Origin: Ruegeria spongiae
GTDB taxonomy: Bacteria > Pseudomonadota > Alphaproteobacteria > Rhodobacterales > Rhodobacteraceae
Length of the DNA: 64,000 nucleotides
Assembly: GCF_023502395.1 (NCBI RefSeq)
Contig: NZ_JAMFMB010000018.1
Location: forward strand, 37,845 to 101,844
Direction: 5' to 3'
Of this stretch, positions 35,641 through 45,287 are shown piece after piece. The notes below the pieces were generated by a model. It was not told the origin of the DNA. It saw only the letters and a program-made list of their open reading frames with translations, and made no database searches. Every line of letters begins with the position of its first letter. Position 1 is the stretch's first letter. A program made the translations under genes and the position numbers.

Positions 35641-37098
35641 TTGGGGCTGACCTTGACCAAACTGAACCTGATTGCTGGCGACTGGCTGGCAGGCGAGAGC
35701 GAGATTGAAAACCGTAACCCTTCGGATCTGAGCGATCTTGTGGGGATGTTCACCCAGGCCAGTGCGGACCAGCTTGACGCCACACTGGATCAGGCTCGCA
35801 TTGCACAGGCCGAGTGGGAAGCCTTTGGCCCCGAGCGCAAGCAGGCCGTGCTGATGGCCATCGGCACCGAGTTGATGTCCCGCGCCGAAGAACTGGGCAC
35901 GCTGCTCAGCCGCGAAGAAGGCAAGCCACTGGCCGAGGGCAAGGGCGAGGTCTATCGCGCAGGACAGTTCTTTACCTACTATGCCGCCGAATGCCTGCGC
36001 CAGATCGGCGAAAACGCCGACAGCGTGCGCCCCGGCGTCGAGATCGACGTGCGTCGCGAAGCCGTGGGCGTGGTGGCCATCATCAGCCCGTGGAACTTTC
36101 CGACCGCAACCGCCTCGTGGAAGATCGCCCCGGCGCTGTGTTATGGCAACGCGGTGGTCTGGAAACCCGCCAACATCACCCCCGCCTCTGCCGTGGCGCT
36201 GAGTGAGATCATCGAACGGCAGGACATCCCCAAGGGTCTGTTCAGTCTGGTGATGGGCTCGGGCCGCTCTGTGGGTCAGCGTCTGGTGGAAAGCCCCAAG
36301 GTCAACGCGATTTCCTTCACCGGCTCGGTTCCGGTTGGCAAGGGTATCGCCGCAGCCGCGATCCAGAACCTGACCAAGGTGCAGATGGAAATGGGGTCGA
36401 AAAACGCGCTGGCCGTGATGGACGACGCCGATCTCGATCTGGCCGTGACGCTGGCGCTTGGCGGCGCATTCGGCGGCTCGGGTCAGAAATGTACTGCTTC
36501 CTCCCGGCTCGTAGTTCATGCCGGCGTGCATGATGCTTTCGTCGAGAAACTCGTCGCAGGTGCGCAAGCCATAAAAGTTGGCCACGCGCTGGAGGCGGGC
36601 GTGCAAATGGGCCCCATCGTCAGCGAACAGCAACTGCAGGAGAACCTGGCTTATGTCGATCTGGGCACATCCGAAGGCGCCGAACTGGCCTGCGGTGGTC
36701 AGCGGCTGGAGATGCCGCATGACGGCTTCTACATGAGCCCGGGCGTGTTCCTGAACTCGACCAACGACATGCGGATCAACCGCGAAGAGATGTTCGCGCC
36801 GCTGACCAGCGTCATCAAGGTCGCCAGCTATGACGAGGCGCTGAGTGTCGTCAATGACACCAATTTTGGCCTGACCTCGGGCATCGTCACGCAAAGCCTC
36901 GCCCGCGCCACCCATTTCCGCCGCAATGCCCGCACCGGGGTTGTCACCGTCAACCTGCCTACCGCTGGCACCGATTACCACGTGCCCTTCGGCGGGCGCG
37001 GCGACAGCTCCTACGGTCCGCGCGAACAGGGCAAGGCGGCGGCAGAGTTCTACACGACGGTCAAAACCGCCTATATCAGCGCCGGAACGCCTGTGTGA
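35641..37098 (+). CDS. Aldehyde dehydrogenase (semialdehyde type)
   Basis: The 485-aa NAD(P)-dependent enzyme has IISPWNFPTA (148-157), Glu250 in QMEMGSKN and the catalytic Cys284 in SGQKCTASSR. It is closest in feel to 2-oxoglutarate-semialdehyde or related dehydrogenases, which fits breakdown of cyclic or long-chain amino acids. Two TTG codons (35641 and 35653) can start it; neither has a strong ribosome-binding site. Its stop overlaps the start of the M19 gene (TGATG). Substrate is unknown. Confidence 0.88.
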   Translation: MGLTLTKLNLIAGDWLAGESEIENRNPSDLSDLVGMFTQASADQLDATLDQARIAQAEWEAFGPERKQAVLMAIGTELMSRAEELGTLLSREEGKPLAEGKGEVYRAGQFFTYYAAECLRQIGENADSVRPGVEIDVRREAVGVVAIISPWNFPTATASWKIAPALCYGNAVVWKPANITPASAVALSEIIERQDIPKGLFSLVMGSGRSVGQRLVESPKVNAISFTGSVPVGKGIAAAAIQNLTKVQMEMGSKNALAVMDDADLDLAVTLALGGAFGGSGQKCTASSRLVVHAGVHDAFVEKLVAGAQAIKVGHALEAGVQMGPIVSEQQLQENLAYVDLGTSEGAELACGGQRLEMPHDGFYMSPGVFLNSTNDMRINREEMFAPLTSVIKVASYDEALSVVNDTNFGLTSGIVTQSLARATHFRRNARTGVVTVNLPTAGTDYHVPFGGRGDSSYGPREQGKAAAEFYTTVKTAYISAGTPV

Positions 37099-38087
37099 TG
37101 CGACCCGGCCCAAGGATAGACGGGCTGCAATATGCCAACTGGTCGGAAAAGATCTTCCGGCAACTGCGTGAGGGCGGCGTGGACGCGATCCACGTCACCA
37201 TTTCCTACCACGAGAATTTCCGCGAGACGGTGCTGAACTTCGAAAAGTGGAACCGCTGGTTCGAGCAATATCCCGATCTGATCATGAAGGGCCGCTGGGC
37301 CAGCGATATCGACACGGCACGTGACACCGGCCGCACGGCGGTGTTCTTCGGGTTCCAGAACCCCTCGCCCATCGAGGACGATATCGGGCTGGTCGAAATC
37401 CTGCATGACCTTGGCGCCCGCTTCATGCAACTGACCTACAACAACCAGTCGCTGCTGGCGACCGGCTGTTACGAGGCCGAGGACACCGGCATCACCCGCA
37501 TGGGCAAGCAGGTCATCCGCGAGATGAACCGCGTCGGCCTCGTGGTCGATATGAGCCATTCGGCTGACCGCTCGACCATTGAAGCCGCTGAACTGTCCGA
37601 ACGTCCCATCGCCATCACCCATGCCAACCCGCACGACTGGTCCCCCGCCCTGCGCAACAAGCGCGATGCGGTGATCCGTGCGGTGACCGAGAATGGCGGC
37701 ATGCTGGGCTTTTCGGTCTACCCGCATCACCTGAAGGACAAATCCGCCTGCACGCTGGAAAGCTTCTGCGAGATGATCGCCCGCACCGCCGACACATATG
37801 GCGTCCAGAACCTGGGGATCGGCACCGATCTGTGTCAGGATCAGCCCGACAGCATCGTCGAATGGATGCGGGTCGGGCGCTGGACCAAGGAAATCGACTA
37901 TGGCGAAGGCTCGGCCTCGGCACCCGGTTTCCCGCCCATGCCGACATGGTTCCGGGACAACCGCGATTTCGGCAATCTCGAAAGCGGGCTGCGTGCGGTC
38001 GGCATGAATGACGACGAGGTCGCAGGGATCATGGGCGGCAACTGGTACCGGTTCTTTGACCGGAATTTCGGGCCGCAACAGGCATGA
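37098..38087 (+). CDS. M19 membrane-dipeptidase family hydrolase
   Basis: The 329-aa protein has M19 features: DGLQYANW at the start, VDMSHSADRS and AITHANPHDW as metal-site segments, and IGTDLCQDQ near the end. Relatives occur in glycine-betaine catabolic loci of Pseudomonas, where they are probably not true dipeptidases. It may hydrolyse a cyclic amide or imine. The ATG at 37098 overlaps the previous stop, and its own stop overlaps the next start (ATGA). Confidence 0.87.
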   Translation: MRPGPRIDGLQYANWSEKIFRQLREGGVDAIHVTISYHENFRETVLNFEKWNRWFEQYPDLIMKGRWASDIDTARDTGRTAVFFGFQNPSPIEDDIGLVEILHDLGARFMQLTYNNQSLLATGCYEAEDTGITRMGKQVIREMNRVGLVVDMSHSADRSTIEAAELSERPIAITHANPHDWSPALRNKRDAVIRAVTENGGMLGFSVYPHHLKDKSACTLESFCEMIARTADTYGVQNLGIGTDLCQDQPDSIVEWMRVGRWTKEIDYGEGSASAPGFPPMPTWFRDNRDFGNLESGLRAVGMNDDEVAGIMGGNWYRFFDRNFGPQQA

Positions 38088-39766
38088 CCACCAGCCCGCA
38101 TATCCCCCGCCGCGACCCGGCGCAGGTGATGCGGCTGAAGCGGCTTGGATCGCTGCATCAGTGCCGGTTGAGTTTCATGCGTATCCTGATGCGCCGCATG
38201 GCACAGGAAAACTGGCAGTTCTCCCGCCCTGTGTTCGACATCGATGATGCAGGTGTGGGCCGGGCCGTCTATTCCGTGCAGGGCCCGGAACGCGCCTATT
38301 CGCTGGTCGCCTTCGCCCATGATCTGCCCCCCGAGCAACGCTCGGACCGGGTGATTGCCGAGGCCTGGGATGCCACCTTCACCCTGTTTGACGGTCTCCC
38401 GTCGGCTGCGGATATCGACCGGCTGTCCCGGAACGTGCCCCTGCAGGAGGCCGGGCGCATCAGCGAACGCGAATTGTCGCTGTCACGCGCCAACCGGTCG
38501 GTGCGGCTGTGGTCGCATGTGGTGGGCAGGCTTGCGGCGGGCCAGCAGCCCGACCCCGAACAGATCGACAGCGTGGGCTACCTGATGCGCACCACGGCGG
38601 TCTACGGCTCGGGCAAATTCGGCGCGGCGGACCGGGAAACCCTTGCCGCGCGTCCCGAATTGCAGGCCCCGTTCCAGGCCGAGATGCTGTCGGTCTACCT
38701 GACCCGCATATTCGTGCGCGACCTTGCCGAGCATATGGCCCGGATCAAGGGCGGCGACCGGGCCGCGCGGCTTGATCCCGCCATTGCCCGCCAGCTGGGC
38801 ATCGGCAACTCTACCGGTCTGGGCATGGCGCCCTTCATCATCAACCATCCCGTTTTGTTCAACAACTGGATCATGGCGCGGGAAGAGGCGATTGCCCGCG
38901 TCCGCTCGCACCCGGCCGCGACGCAGGCCGAGGTCGACGTGTTTCGCAGCCTGCTGAAACGCAGCGCAGTTTCGGTTGCGCGCTGGCGCTCTGCCCACCC
39001 CATTCAGATCGACAAGCTGGCCCGGCTCAGGGCGGACATGCAGGCGCTTGAGGATCATATGGGCGCAGAGAGCCTGTTGCAGGACTATCCCTGGGACCGC
39101 CTGATGCGCTGGTCCGAGAGCGCGCTGAGCGAGGAGGGTCAGGAACTTGTCGCCTCGCTGATCCTGGAACCTTACGGGGACGAGGTGGACGGGCTGTCCA
39201 GTTGTCTGGCCGACAGCAATGCCGATGCGTTTGTGATCGATGGCGCGATGCCGATCAAGGAGGTCCGCGCGTTGATCGAAGACCGGTTCGGCTGGGCGCT
39301 CGATCTGGATTGGAGCGCGCCGGAAAATTGCGCCCGGGCATGGTATGTCTCGGAAGAAAAGCTTGAGCCGCGAATGGGCGAGCGGTTCGACGAACCCATC
39401 ACGGAATATGAGCAGCCGCTGGCCCCGGCGCGCGACGCTGTTGCCGCCCACAAAAGACTTGCGGATTTCGATGCGGACCAGCCGGTGTCCCGGTTCCTGA
39501 TGCGCCATCCCGAACACCGCCACACGATCCGCCGCGCCCAGATGAGCCGGATCGCGCCCTATAGCGAGGTTCAGGACAACACGATCAGTGCCAATGTGCT
39601 GCCCATCGACATGCTGCGGGCCAAGCTGTCCTTCTTTGGCGCCACCCATTTCGACCCACGCTCAGACCGCTGGGTTCGGATCTGCATGTATGCGGGCGCG
39701 CCCTATCCCGAGGATCTGACACAGGACACCGCCGATCTGTGGGTCTATCCCGAGGAGGGGGAATGA
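38084..39766 (+). CDS. Unrecognised 560-aa soluble protein
   Basis: I do not recognise this family. The product has no signal peptide or membrane helix and is rich in charged helices. Features: a basic N-terminus (MRILMRRMAQENWQFSRP), GIGNSTGLGMAPFIINHP near 240-257, a central RWSESALSEEGQE and a C-terminal RAKLSFFGATHFDPRSDRW. The stretch GIGNSTGLGMAPF is glycine-rich and could bind a cofactor. It is coupled by ATGA overlaps on both sides, so it should act with its neighbours in one pathway, perhaps as a large catalytic subunit with the DUF3726-like protein. Confidence 0.8.
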   Translation: MTTSPHIPRRDPAQVMRLKRLGSLHQCRLSFMRILMRRMAQENWQFSRPVFDIDDAGVGRAVYSVQGPERAYSLVAFAHDLPPEQRSDRVIAEAWDATFTLFDGLPSAADIDRLSRNVPLQEAGRISERELSLSRANRSVRLWSHVVGRLAAGQQPDPEQIDSVGYLMRTTAVYGSGKFGAADRETLAARPELQAPFQAEMLSVYLTRIFVRDLAEHMARIKGGDRAARLDPAIARQLGIGNSTGLGMAPFIINHPVLFNNWIMAREEAIARVRSHPAATQAEVDVFRSLLKRSAVSVARWRSAHPIQIDKLARLRADMQALEDHMGAESLLQDYPWDRLMRWSESALSEEGQELVASLILEPYGDEVDGLSSCLADSNADAFVIDGAMPIKEVRALIEDRFGWALDLDWSAPENCARAWYVSEEKLEPRMGERFDEPITEYEQPLAPARDAVAAHKRLADFDADQPVSRFLMRHPEHRHTIRRAQMSRIAPYSEVQDNTISANVLPIDMLRAKLSFFGATHFDPRSDRWVRICMYAGAPYPEDLTQDTADLWVYPEEGE

Positions 39767-40392
39767 GTCTGTCGCTGAACGAGATGGAGGCCCTGTCCAA
39801 ACGCGCGACGCGCGGCGGTGGCTATAGCTGGGGGCTGGCCGAAGAGGCCGCCAAGGCGACCCGCTGGCTCTGTGCGCAGGGGCTGGATGGCGGGGCGGTG
39901 CTGGCGGAGTTGCTGGAGCAGGGCTTTGCCGTGTCATTACAGGACCACGCACTGGCTGATCCGAACGGACCTTGGCAGGGCAATGCCGCGCTCTGCCCGC
40001 TGCTTGCCGGGGTCACCCTGTCCGATTGCGCCGACCGCCTGGCGCAGGGCCCGGTTGAAATGCGCCACGTTGCGCAGCCTGCGCTGATCCTGCCCTTTGC
40101 CGCCCACGCCGCCCGCAGGCTGGAACAAGTGGTGACGGTGACAAGCGGGGACTGGACCGCCACCACCGATGGGACCGCGCTGAGCGCGCCGGATCACGCG
40201 CCGGAACACGCCGCGTTGCTGCGCGTTGAGGCTGGCGGCACACCTTCCACCCCGCGCGCGCACCATAGCCGCGCCACCCCTGCCCCCGAGACCCAGGAGG
40301 TTCTGAACCGTTTCGCCCACCGCATCTATGCGCCCGCCACCGAGGAATCGCGGCTGCTGGGCGCAGGTGCCGGTCTGTCAGACAATGATTGA
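39763..40392 (+). CDS. DUF3726-like protein
   Basis: The 209-aa protein starts LSLNEMEALSKRATRGGGYS, then WGLAEEAAKATRWLCAQGLD, which I associate with DUF3726, a family without known function. The ATG at 39763 overlaps the previous stop (ATGA). Families of this type sit next to Ldh-family reductases, as here (40405). It may be a small partner of the 560-aa protein. Confidence 0.72.
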   Translation: MSLSLNEMEALSKRATRGGGYSWGLAEEAAKATRWLCAQGLDGGAVLAELLEQGFAVSLQDHALADPNGPWQGNAALCPLLAGVTLSDCADRLAQGPVEMRHVAQPALILPFAAHAARRLEQVVTVTSGDWTATTDGTALSAPDHAPEHAALLRVEAGGTPSTPRAHHSRATPAPETQEVLNRFAHRIYAPATEESRLLGAGAGLSDND

Positions 40393-40404
40393 GGAGACGC
40401 CCAA

Positions 40405-41421
40405 TTGACCCAGACCAAGACACTCTCGCTGTCCGAGATCGAGGCGCTGTCCTTTGATGCCCTGGTCGCGGCGGGCACATCGCAAGCAAATGCGCGTCCG
40501 CTGGCCGTGGCCACCGCCGCCACTGAAGCGGACGGGGTGGCAAGCCACGGGCTGGCTTATATCCCGATCTATTGCGAGCATGTGCAATGCGGAAAGGTCG
40601 ACGGGCAAGCGGTGCCAACCCTGTCCAAACCCCGACCGGGCGTGGTGCGGGTCGACGCGGCCACCGGCTTTGCCCATGCCGCGATCGAACTGGGATTCGA
40701 AGCCCTGATCCCCGCCGCGCGCACGCAAGGCGTGGCGGCTCTGGCGATCTCGAACAGCTATAATTGCGGCGTTCTGGGCTATCATACCTATCGTCTGGCC
40801 CAGGCCGGGCTGGTAGGGATCGGTTTTACCAACGCACCCGCCTCGATCGCGCCTTCGGGCGGGTCCAAGCCGGTTGTCGGCACCAACCCGTTTTCCGTCG
40901 CGGTGCCCGGCAGCGATGGCCAGCCTGCCCTGCTGATCGACCAGAGCGCCAGCACCATCGCGAAAAGCGAGGTGATGAAACACGCGCGCGAGGGCAAACC
41001 GATCCCGGTGGGATGGGCGCTGGACAGCGCAGGCAACCCCACAACCGACCCCGAGATCGGACTGAAGGGCTCGATGGCGCCATCGGGCGGCTACAAGGGG
41101 GTCGGCATCGCCCTGCTCACCGAAATCATGGCGGCAGCGCTGACCGGCGCGACACTGGGCATCCACGCCTCGCCCTTCTCGGGTACGGCGGGCGGCCCGC
41201 CGAAAACCGGGCAGTTTTTCATCGCCATAGACCCCTCCGTCACTGCGGGTGACGCATTTGCGACCGGGATTGCCGATCTTGTCGAAGCCATCCGCTTTCA
41301 GGAGGGCGCACATTTGCCCGGAGATGGCCGACGCGGCAAGCGCCTCACGGCCCGAGAAGACGGGGTGGCAGTCAACCTGGCCACGCTGGCAAAGATCGAG
41401 GCCATTCTGAAGAACAACTGA
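40405..41421 (+). CDS. Ldh2/YlbC family NAD(P)H oxidoreductase
   Basis: The 338-aa enzyme belongs to the malate/L-lactate dehydrogenase family that also includes piperideine- and pyrroline-2-carboxylate reductases. DGVASHGLAY (His48) and NPFSVAVPGSDG are family marks. The start is TTG at 40405 with GAGGAG upstream. Together with the aldehyde dehydrogenase it suggests handling of a cyclic imino acid or 2-keto acid. It ends 78 bases before the BCCT start. Confidence 0.87.
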   Translation: MTQTKTLSLSEIEALSFDALVAAGTSQANARPLAVATAATEADGVASHGLAYIPIYCEHVQCGKVDGQAVPTLSKPRPGVVRVDAATGFAHAAIELGFEALIPAARTQGVAALAISNSYNCGVLGYHTYRLAQAGLVGIGFTNAPASIAPSGGSKPVVGTNPFSVAVPGSDGQPALLIDQSASTIAKSEVMKHAREGKPIPVGWALDSAGNPTTDPEIGLKGSMAPSGGYKGVGIALLTEIMAAALTGATLGIHASPFSGTAGGPPKTGQFFIAIDPSVTAGDAFATGIADLVEAIRFQEGAHLPGDGRRGKRLTAREDGVAVNLATLAKIEAILKNN

Positions 41422-41499
41422 GCGGCCAAAACCGGGAAACCGTTCATCACAACAGACAATCCCGGCAAATCAGGACAGGTGCGAACAGGGAGGAAACAC

Positions 41500-43314
41500 A
41501 TGTCTATCAAACAACCGTTTACCGACCTGCAGATAAACAGATCTGCAGGCGGGTTTTATGAGGGCCACAGTCTTGAGATTGCCTTGCTCAGCAAGGCGAT
41601 CATGGTCGGGCTGGTGATCTGGGCGCTGGTCTGGCCAGCCAATGCCAACGGCGTTCTGGGCAGCCTGAACTGGCGTCTGCTTGAGGATTTCAACGGGTTT
41701 TACATCGTCATCGTCGGCCTGTTCGCGTTCTTCCTGTTTGTGGTGGCAATCCTGCCGCGGACCGGCAGGCGGGTCATGGGGCCCGAGGGCGAGAAGCCGG
41801 AGTTTTCCGATTTCTCGTGGTTTTCCATGATGTTCGGGGCCGGTCTTGGTGTCGGCCTGATGGTCTTCGCCACCGCCGAGCCGCTGGGCCTCTGGGGGTC
41901 AAACCCGGTGGTTCTGGCCGGTGCGGTCGAGGCCAACACCGAAGCGGCGCTGCAATCGGGCTATCGCTATACCTTCCTGCATTACGGTTTTCATGCCTGG
42001 GCCATCTACGTGGTGACCGGGCTGTCGCTGGCCTATTACGCCTATACCCGTGACATGCCGCTGACCATCCGCACCGCACTGACACCGCTGTTTGGCCGGT
42101 TGATGAACGGATTCCTGGGTCATGTCGTCGACGTTCTGGGGGTGGTTGCGACCATTCTGGGCGTGTCGGTCACCATCGGCTTTGGCGTATCCCAGTTCAT
42201 TGACGGGCTTTATGCGATTTCAGGCATGGAATGGATGATGGATCTGACCGGTGAAACACCCGAGCCCAGCACGGTTGGTCTGCTGTCGGGTCTGGTCGTC
42301 ATCATGGGGCTGTCGATCATTTCGGCGGTGTCCGGAGTCGGGCGTGGCGTGAAATACCTGTCGAACCTGAACCTGGTTCTGTCGCTGATCCTGCTGATGG
42401 TCTTTGTGGTGTTCGGATCGTTCCTGTTTGCCATGACCACCTATGCCACCGCCTTCGTGGACTACATGCTGCATTTCATCTCGCTGAGCTTCGGCGCGTT
42501 CAGCCCGCAATCCGAGACCGTATTCGTAGCGGCGCTGCCTTCCGAGGCCGCACCTTTTGCGGAAACGCTCTATAGCGGCGCAACCAATGCCTGGGGGTCT
42601 TTCGATGGCTTCAAATCGGGTCTCGAAGGGGAGGCCGCAGCACTGCCGGACAACGTCCTCACCGCAGCCTATGCGGCGGGCGAGCAAGGGCGTCAGTTCG
42701 GCTGGCAGGCCGGATGGACCACCTTCTACTGGGCCTGGTGGATCGCGTTCTCGCCCTTTGTCGGCCTGTTCCTGGCCCGCATCTCGAAGGGGCGTTCGGT
42801 GCGTGAGTTCATTATCGGATGCGTCTTTGCCCCGGCAATGGTCTGTTTCGCCTGGATGACCATCCTGGGCGGTACCGCCATTGATCTGGAACTGACCGGC
42901 TCTGCCGAGGGCGCCATCATCGGCGCGTCCAACACGGCCAAGCTGTTCGTGACCTTGCAAGAGATGATCTCGGGCGGGTTGCTGTCGGGCATCACCGTGA
43001 TGTGCGTTGTGCTGATCATGACCTTCCTGGTCACCTCGGCGGATTCCGGCATTCTGGTGATGAACACCATCATGTCGGGCGGCGATCAGAAGGTCGGCAA
43101 CAAGCACAAGATCATCTGGGGCTTCATCCTGACCGCCGTGATCGGGGCGCTGATCCTTGCGGCGGGCGAGAACAACCCGATGGATGCGCTGCGCAATGCG
43201 ATGATCATCGGGGCGCTGCCCTTTACCGTGGTGATGGGGCTGATGTGCGTTGCCCTTGCCAAGGCGCTCTATCGTGACGGGTTGCGCGAGAAGCACACCG
43301 TCATAGCCGAATAA
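41500..43314 (+). CDS. BCCT family transporter, second copy
   Basis: The 604-aa carrier has about 12 helices with GAGLGVGLMVFATAEPLGLW and FYWAWWIAFSPFVG, the BCCT substrate-site signature. It is longer than the carrier at 31361 because of an insert between helices (about 325-400). The ATG at 41500 has GGGAGGA upstream. It follows the five-gene set on the same strand and probably imports its substrate, expected to be a betaine or other zwitterionic N-methyl compound. Confidence 0.93.
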   Translation: MSIKQPFTDLQINRSAGGFYEGHSLEIALLSKAIMVGLVIWALVWPANANGVLGSLNWRLLEDFNGFYIVIVGLFAFFLFVVAILPRTGRRVMGPEGEKPEFSDFSWFSMMFGAGLGVGLMVFATAEPLGLWGSNPVVLAGAVEANTEAALQSGYRYTFLHYGFHAWAIYVVTGLSLAYYAYTRDMPLTIRTALTPLFGRLMNGFLGHVVDVLGVVATILGVSVTIGFGVSQFIDGLYAISGMEWMMDLTGETPEPSTVGLLSGLVVIMGLSIISAVSGVGRGVKYLSNLNLVLSLILLMVFVVFGSFLFAMTTYATAFVDYMLHFISLSFGAFSPQSETVFVAALPSEAAPFAETLYSGATNAWGSFDGFKSGLEGEAAALPDNVLTAAYAAGEQGRQFGWQAGWTTFYWAWWIAFSPFVGLFLARISKGRSVREFIIGCVFAPAMVCFAWMTILGGTAIDLELTGSAEGAIIGASNTAKLFVTLQEMISGGLLSGITVMCVVLIMTFLVTSADSGILVMNTIMSGGDQKVGNKHKIIWGFILTAVIGALILAAGENNPMDALRNAMIIGALPFTVVMGLMCVALAKALYRDGLREKHTVIAE

Positions 43315-43325
43315 ATCAAACAGGC

Positions 43326-43350
43326 GGGCAGCCCTTTTCAGGGGCTGTCC
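43326..43350. terminator. Hairpin between convergent BCCT and racemase genes
   Basis: Stem GGGCAGCCC/GGGCTGTCC (one G-T pair) with a seven-base loop. There is no T run after it on either strand, so strength is doubtful. Confidence 0.4.
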
Positions 43351-43370
43351 GCATTCGCAGCGCTCCCGCT

Positions 43371-44114
43371 CTATTGGCGGCCAAGCTGACCCAGAACCGG
43401 CAAGGCATCGCGGATTTTTGCAAGCCGCAACATGTGCCAGGCAAGCGCCTGATTGCTGGTGATCACCGGCACGCCGGTGGTGGCCTCGATCTCGTCAATG
43501 ACACCCAGACAGCGCAGGTTCGTGCAAGAAATCACGACCGCATCGCACGGTACCGCTGCCGCAACTCGGGTCGCTGCGGCCATGATTGCGCGTTCGGTGA
43601 TGCGGGCCACAATCCGGTCATCGCCTTCTTCGAAGGACCCGAACCCGGCGATCTCGAACCCCGCCTCTTCCAGCCTCTGCCGCATCCGCCCCGAGACCTC
43701 GGGCACGTAAGGGGTGACAAAGCCCAGCCGCCTGACCCCAAGCGCGCGCCCGGCGGCAATGACGGCAGCGAGCGGGTCGCTGACACGCGCATCAGGGAAT
43801 ACGGTCTGAACCGCACGCGCCACATTGTCCGAGCCGATCACACTCGAGGCCGAAGTGCAGCCATACCCGATGACGTCGAAATCGAGCGATTGCGGAAACA
43901 GCCGCGCCGAGGCAGGCAGGTCACCTTCCATCTTCGCCAGCGTGTCGGGGCGGATTTCGGGCACCATCGGAATCCGGCTGTGATAGAGAGCGACCCCCTC
44001 AAGCGCCATGATCCGCGCGAATTCCGACTCGATCGTTTCGTCGGTCTCAAGCACGATCACCCCCAGCGTGGCGCGTGTCCCGATGCCCCCGTCCGTGTCG
44101 AAATCCAGCTTCAT
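43371..44114 (-). CDS. Asp/Glu racemase superfamily protein (maleate isomerase/EutA-like)
   Basis: The 247-aa protein shows the two-cysteine pattern of the Asp/Glu racemase superfamily: GYGCTSASSVIG in the first half and VISCTNLRC in the second. The length and layout fit maleate isomerase or arylmalonate decarboxylase-like members, including EutA of hydroxyectoine breakdown. It is last in an operon with M20 and M24 genes. Reaction is unknown. Confidence 0.83.
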   Translation of the reverse strand: MKLDFDTDGGIGTRATLGVIVLETDETIESEFARIMALEGVALYHSRIPMVPEIRPDTLAKMEGDLPASARLFPQSLDFDVIGYGCTSASSVIGSDNVARAVQTVFPDARVSDPLAAVIAAGRALGVRRLGFVTPYVPEVSGRMRQRLEEAGFEIAGFGSFEEGDDRIVARITERAIMAAATRVAAAVPCDAVVISCTNLRCLGVIDEIEATTGVPVITSNQALAWHMLRLAKIRDALPVLGQLGRQ

Positions 44115-44123
44115 GTCACGCCC

Positions 44124-45287
44124 TCAAATGATCGGAAGGTCCGGCGCGGCGCGCGCGGACAAAAGCTGCGCGCCGGTCCGGCGCACTACGATATTCTCTT
44201 CATGCACCATGATCCGGCCATCGCCGTAGCTCAGGGACGGCTCCAGCGTCAGCACCATGTTCTCGACAATCTCGGTGTCGTCAAATGCGGCATGCGAGGG
44301 CCATTCGGTCAGTTGCATCCCCAACCCATGGCCAAGACGCCCGACATCGCCGCCCTGATCGTCCAGTTCCGCGATCACACTCTGCATCGCCTGAAACAAC
44401 TGGCGGCAAGTTGTGCCGGGACGCGCGGCGGCAATCCCGGCCTCGGTTGCACGCCAGAGCACGTCATAAGCGCGCCGCGAGGCGCTGTCCGCCGCGCCGA
44501 TGGCAAAGTTGCGGTCGAAATCACAGAAATACCCGTCCCAATTGGCGCCGGTATCCAGCATCAGGATGTCTCCCCGTGCCAGCGGACGCCGCGAGGGGGG
44601 CGAGATCACATCGTGATAGCCACCCTGATCCGCTCCGCCCACAAGGTAGGGAACATCATCCGCGCCCTGCGCCAACGCCTCGCGGCGAAAGGCGCGGAAC
44701 AGATCCTCCAGCGGCTGGCCCTCATGGGCGAAGTCGGGAACGCGGGCGAAGCTGCGCGAACCAATAGAGCAGATATGGGCCAGCTTTTCGATCTCGGCCT
44801 CGGATTTCACCATGCGCAGGGACCGGATCAGCGCGGTTGCATCCGCGACCTGCAAGCCGCTTAGCCCCTGCATCAGGCGTTCGTAATCGCCAAGCGGCAT
44901 GCGCAAGGCGGTCTCGTGGCCTTTCAGGACGCCGATGGTCTCGCCACCGCTTGCCAGAGGCAGCAGCAGGTCGCTCAGCAGGCTGATGCCGTCATCTTTG
45001 GGCGCGGGCGCGCTCCAGGTGCGGATATCCTCGATCCAGGTGGCGCGCATCAATTCGGCGCCGATTTCGGGGATGATCGCGATGGGCTTGCCGTCTGCGG
45101 GTACAAACAGGAACCAGGGGCGCGTCGGGCTTTGCCAGAACAGCGTGTGAAAGCCGCTGAAATAGCGCACCTCCGCCTCGGTCATCAGCAGCAGGCCGGC
45201 CAAACCGGTTTGTGCCATCAGCGCCTGCGCGCGGGCGGTGCGGGTGGCGAATTCCGTCTCGGGGAACCCTCGATCAGGTGCAGCCAT
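44124..45287 (-). CDS. M24 family metallohydrolase (Xaa-Pro peptidase-like)
   Basis: The 387-aa protein has the M24 fold with all five usual metal ligands: MLDTGANWDGYFCDFDR (two Asp), GHGLGMQ (His), TLEPSL (Glu) and VHEENIV (Glu). It is thus a true metallohydrolase, unlike the creatinase at 33034. Members include Xaa-Pro peptidases, ectoine hydrolase and the DMSP lyase DddP; I see no special mark for one. Its ATG shares a base with the M20 stop. Confidence 0.85.
   Translation of the reverse strand: MAAPDRGFPETEFATRTARAQALMAQTGLAGLLLMTEAEVRYFSGFHTLFWQSPTRPWFLFVPADGKPIAIIPEIGAELMRATWIEDIRTWSAPAPKDDGISLLSDLLLPLASGGETIGVLKGHETALRMPLGDYERLMQGLSGLQVADATALIRSLRMVKSEAEIEKLAHICSIGSRSFARVPDFAHEGQPLEDLFRAFRREALAQGADDVPYLVGGADQGGYHDVISPPSRRPLARGDILMLDTGANWDGYFCDFDRNFAIGAADSASRRAYDVLWRATEAGIAAARPGTTCRQLFQAMQSVIAELDDQGGDVGRLGHGLGMQLTEWPSHAAFDDTEIVENMVLTLEPSLSYGDGRIMVHEENIVVRRTGAQLLSARAAPDLPII

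Noticed and set aside
44124..45287. DMSP lyase DddP
   Set aside because: It shares the M24 fold and the BCCT context, but I see no DddP-specific mark, and generic Xaa-Pro peptidase features fit as well.
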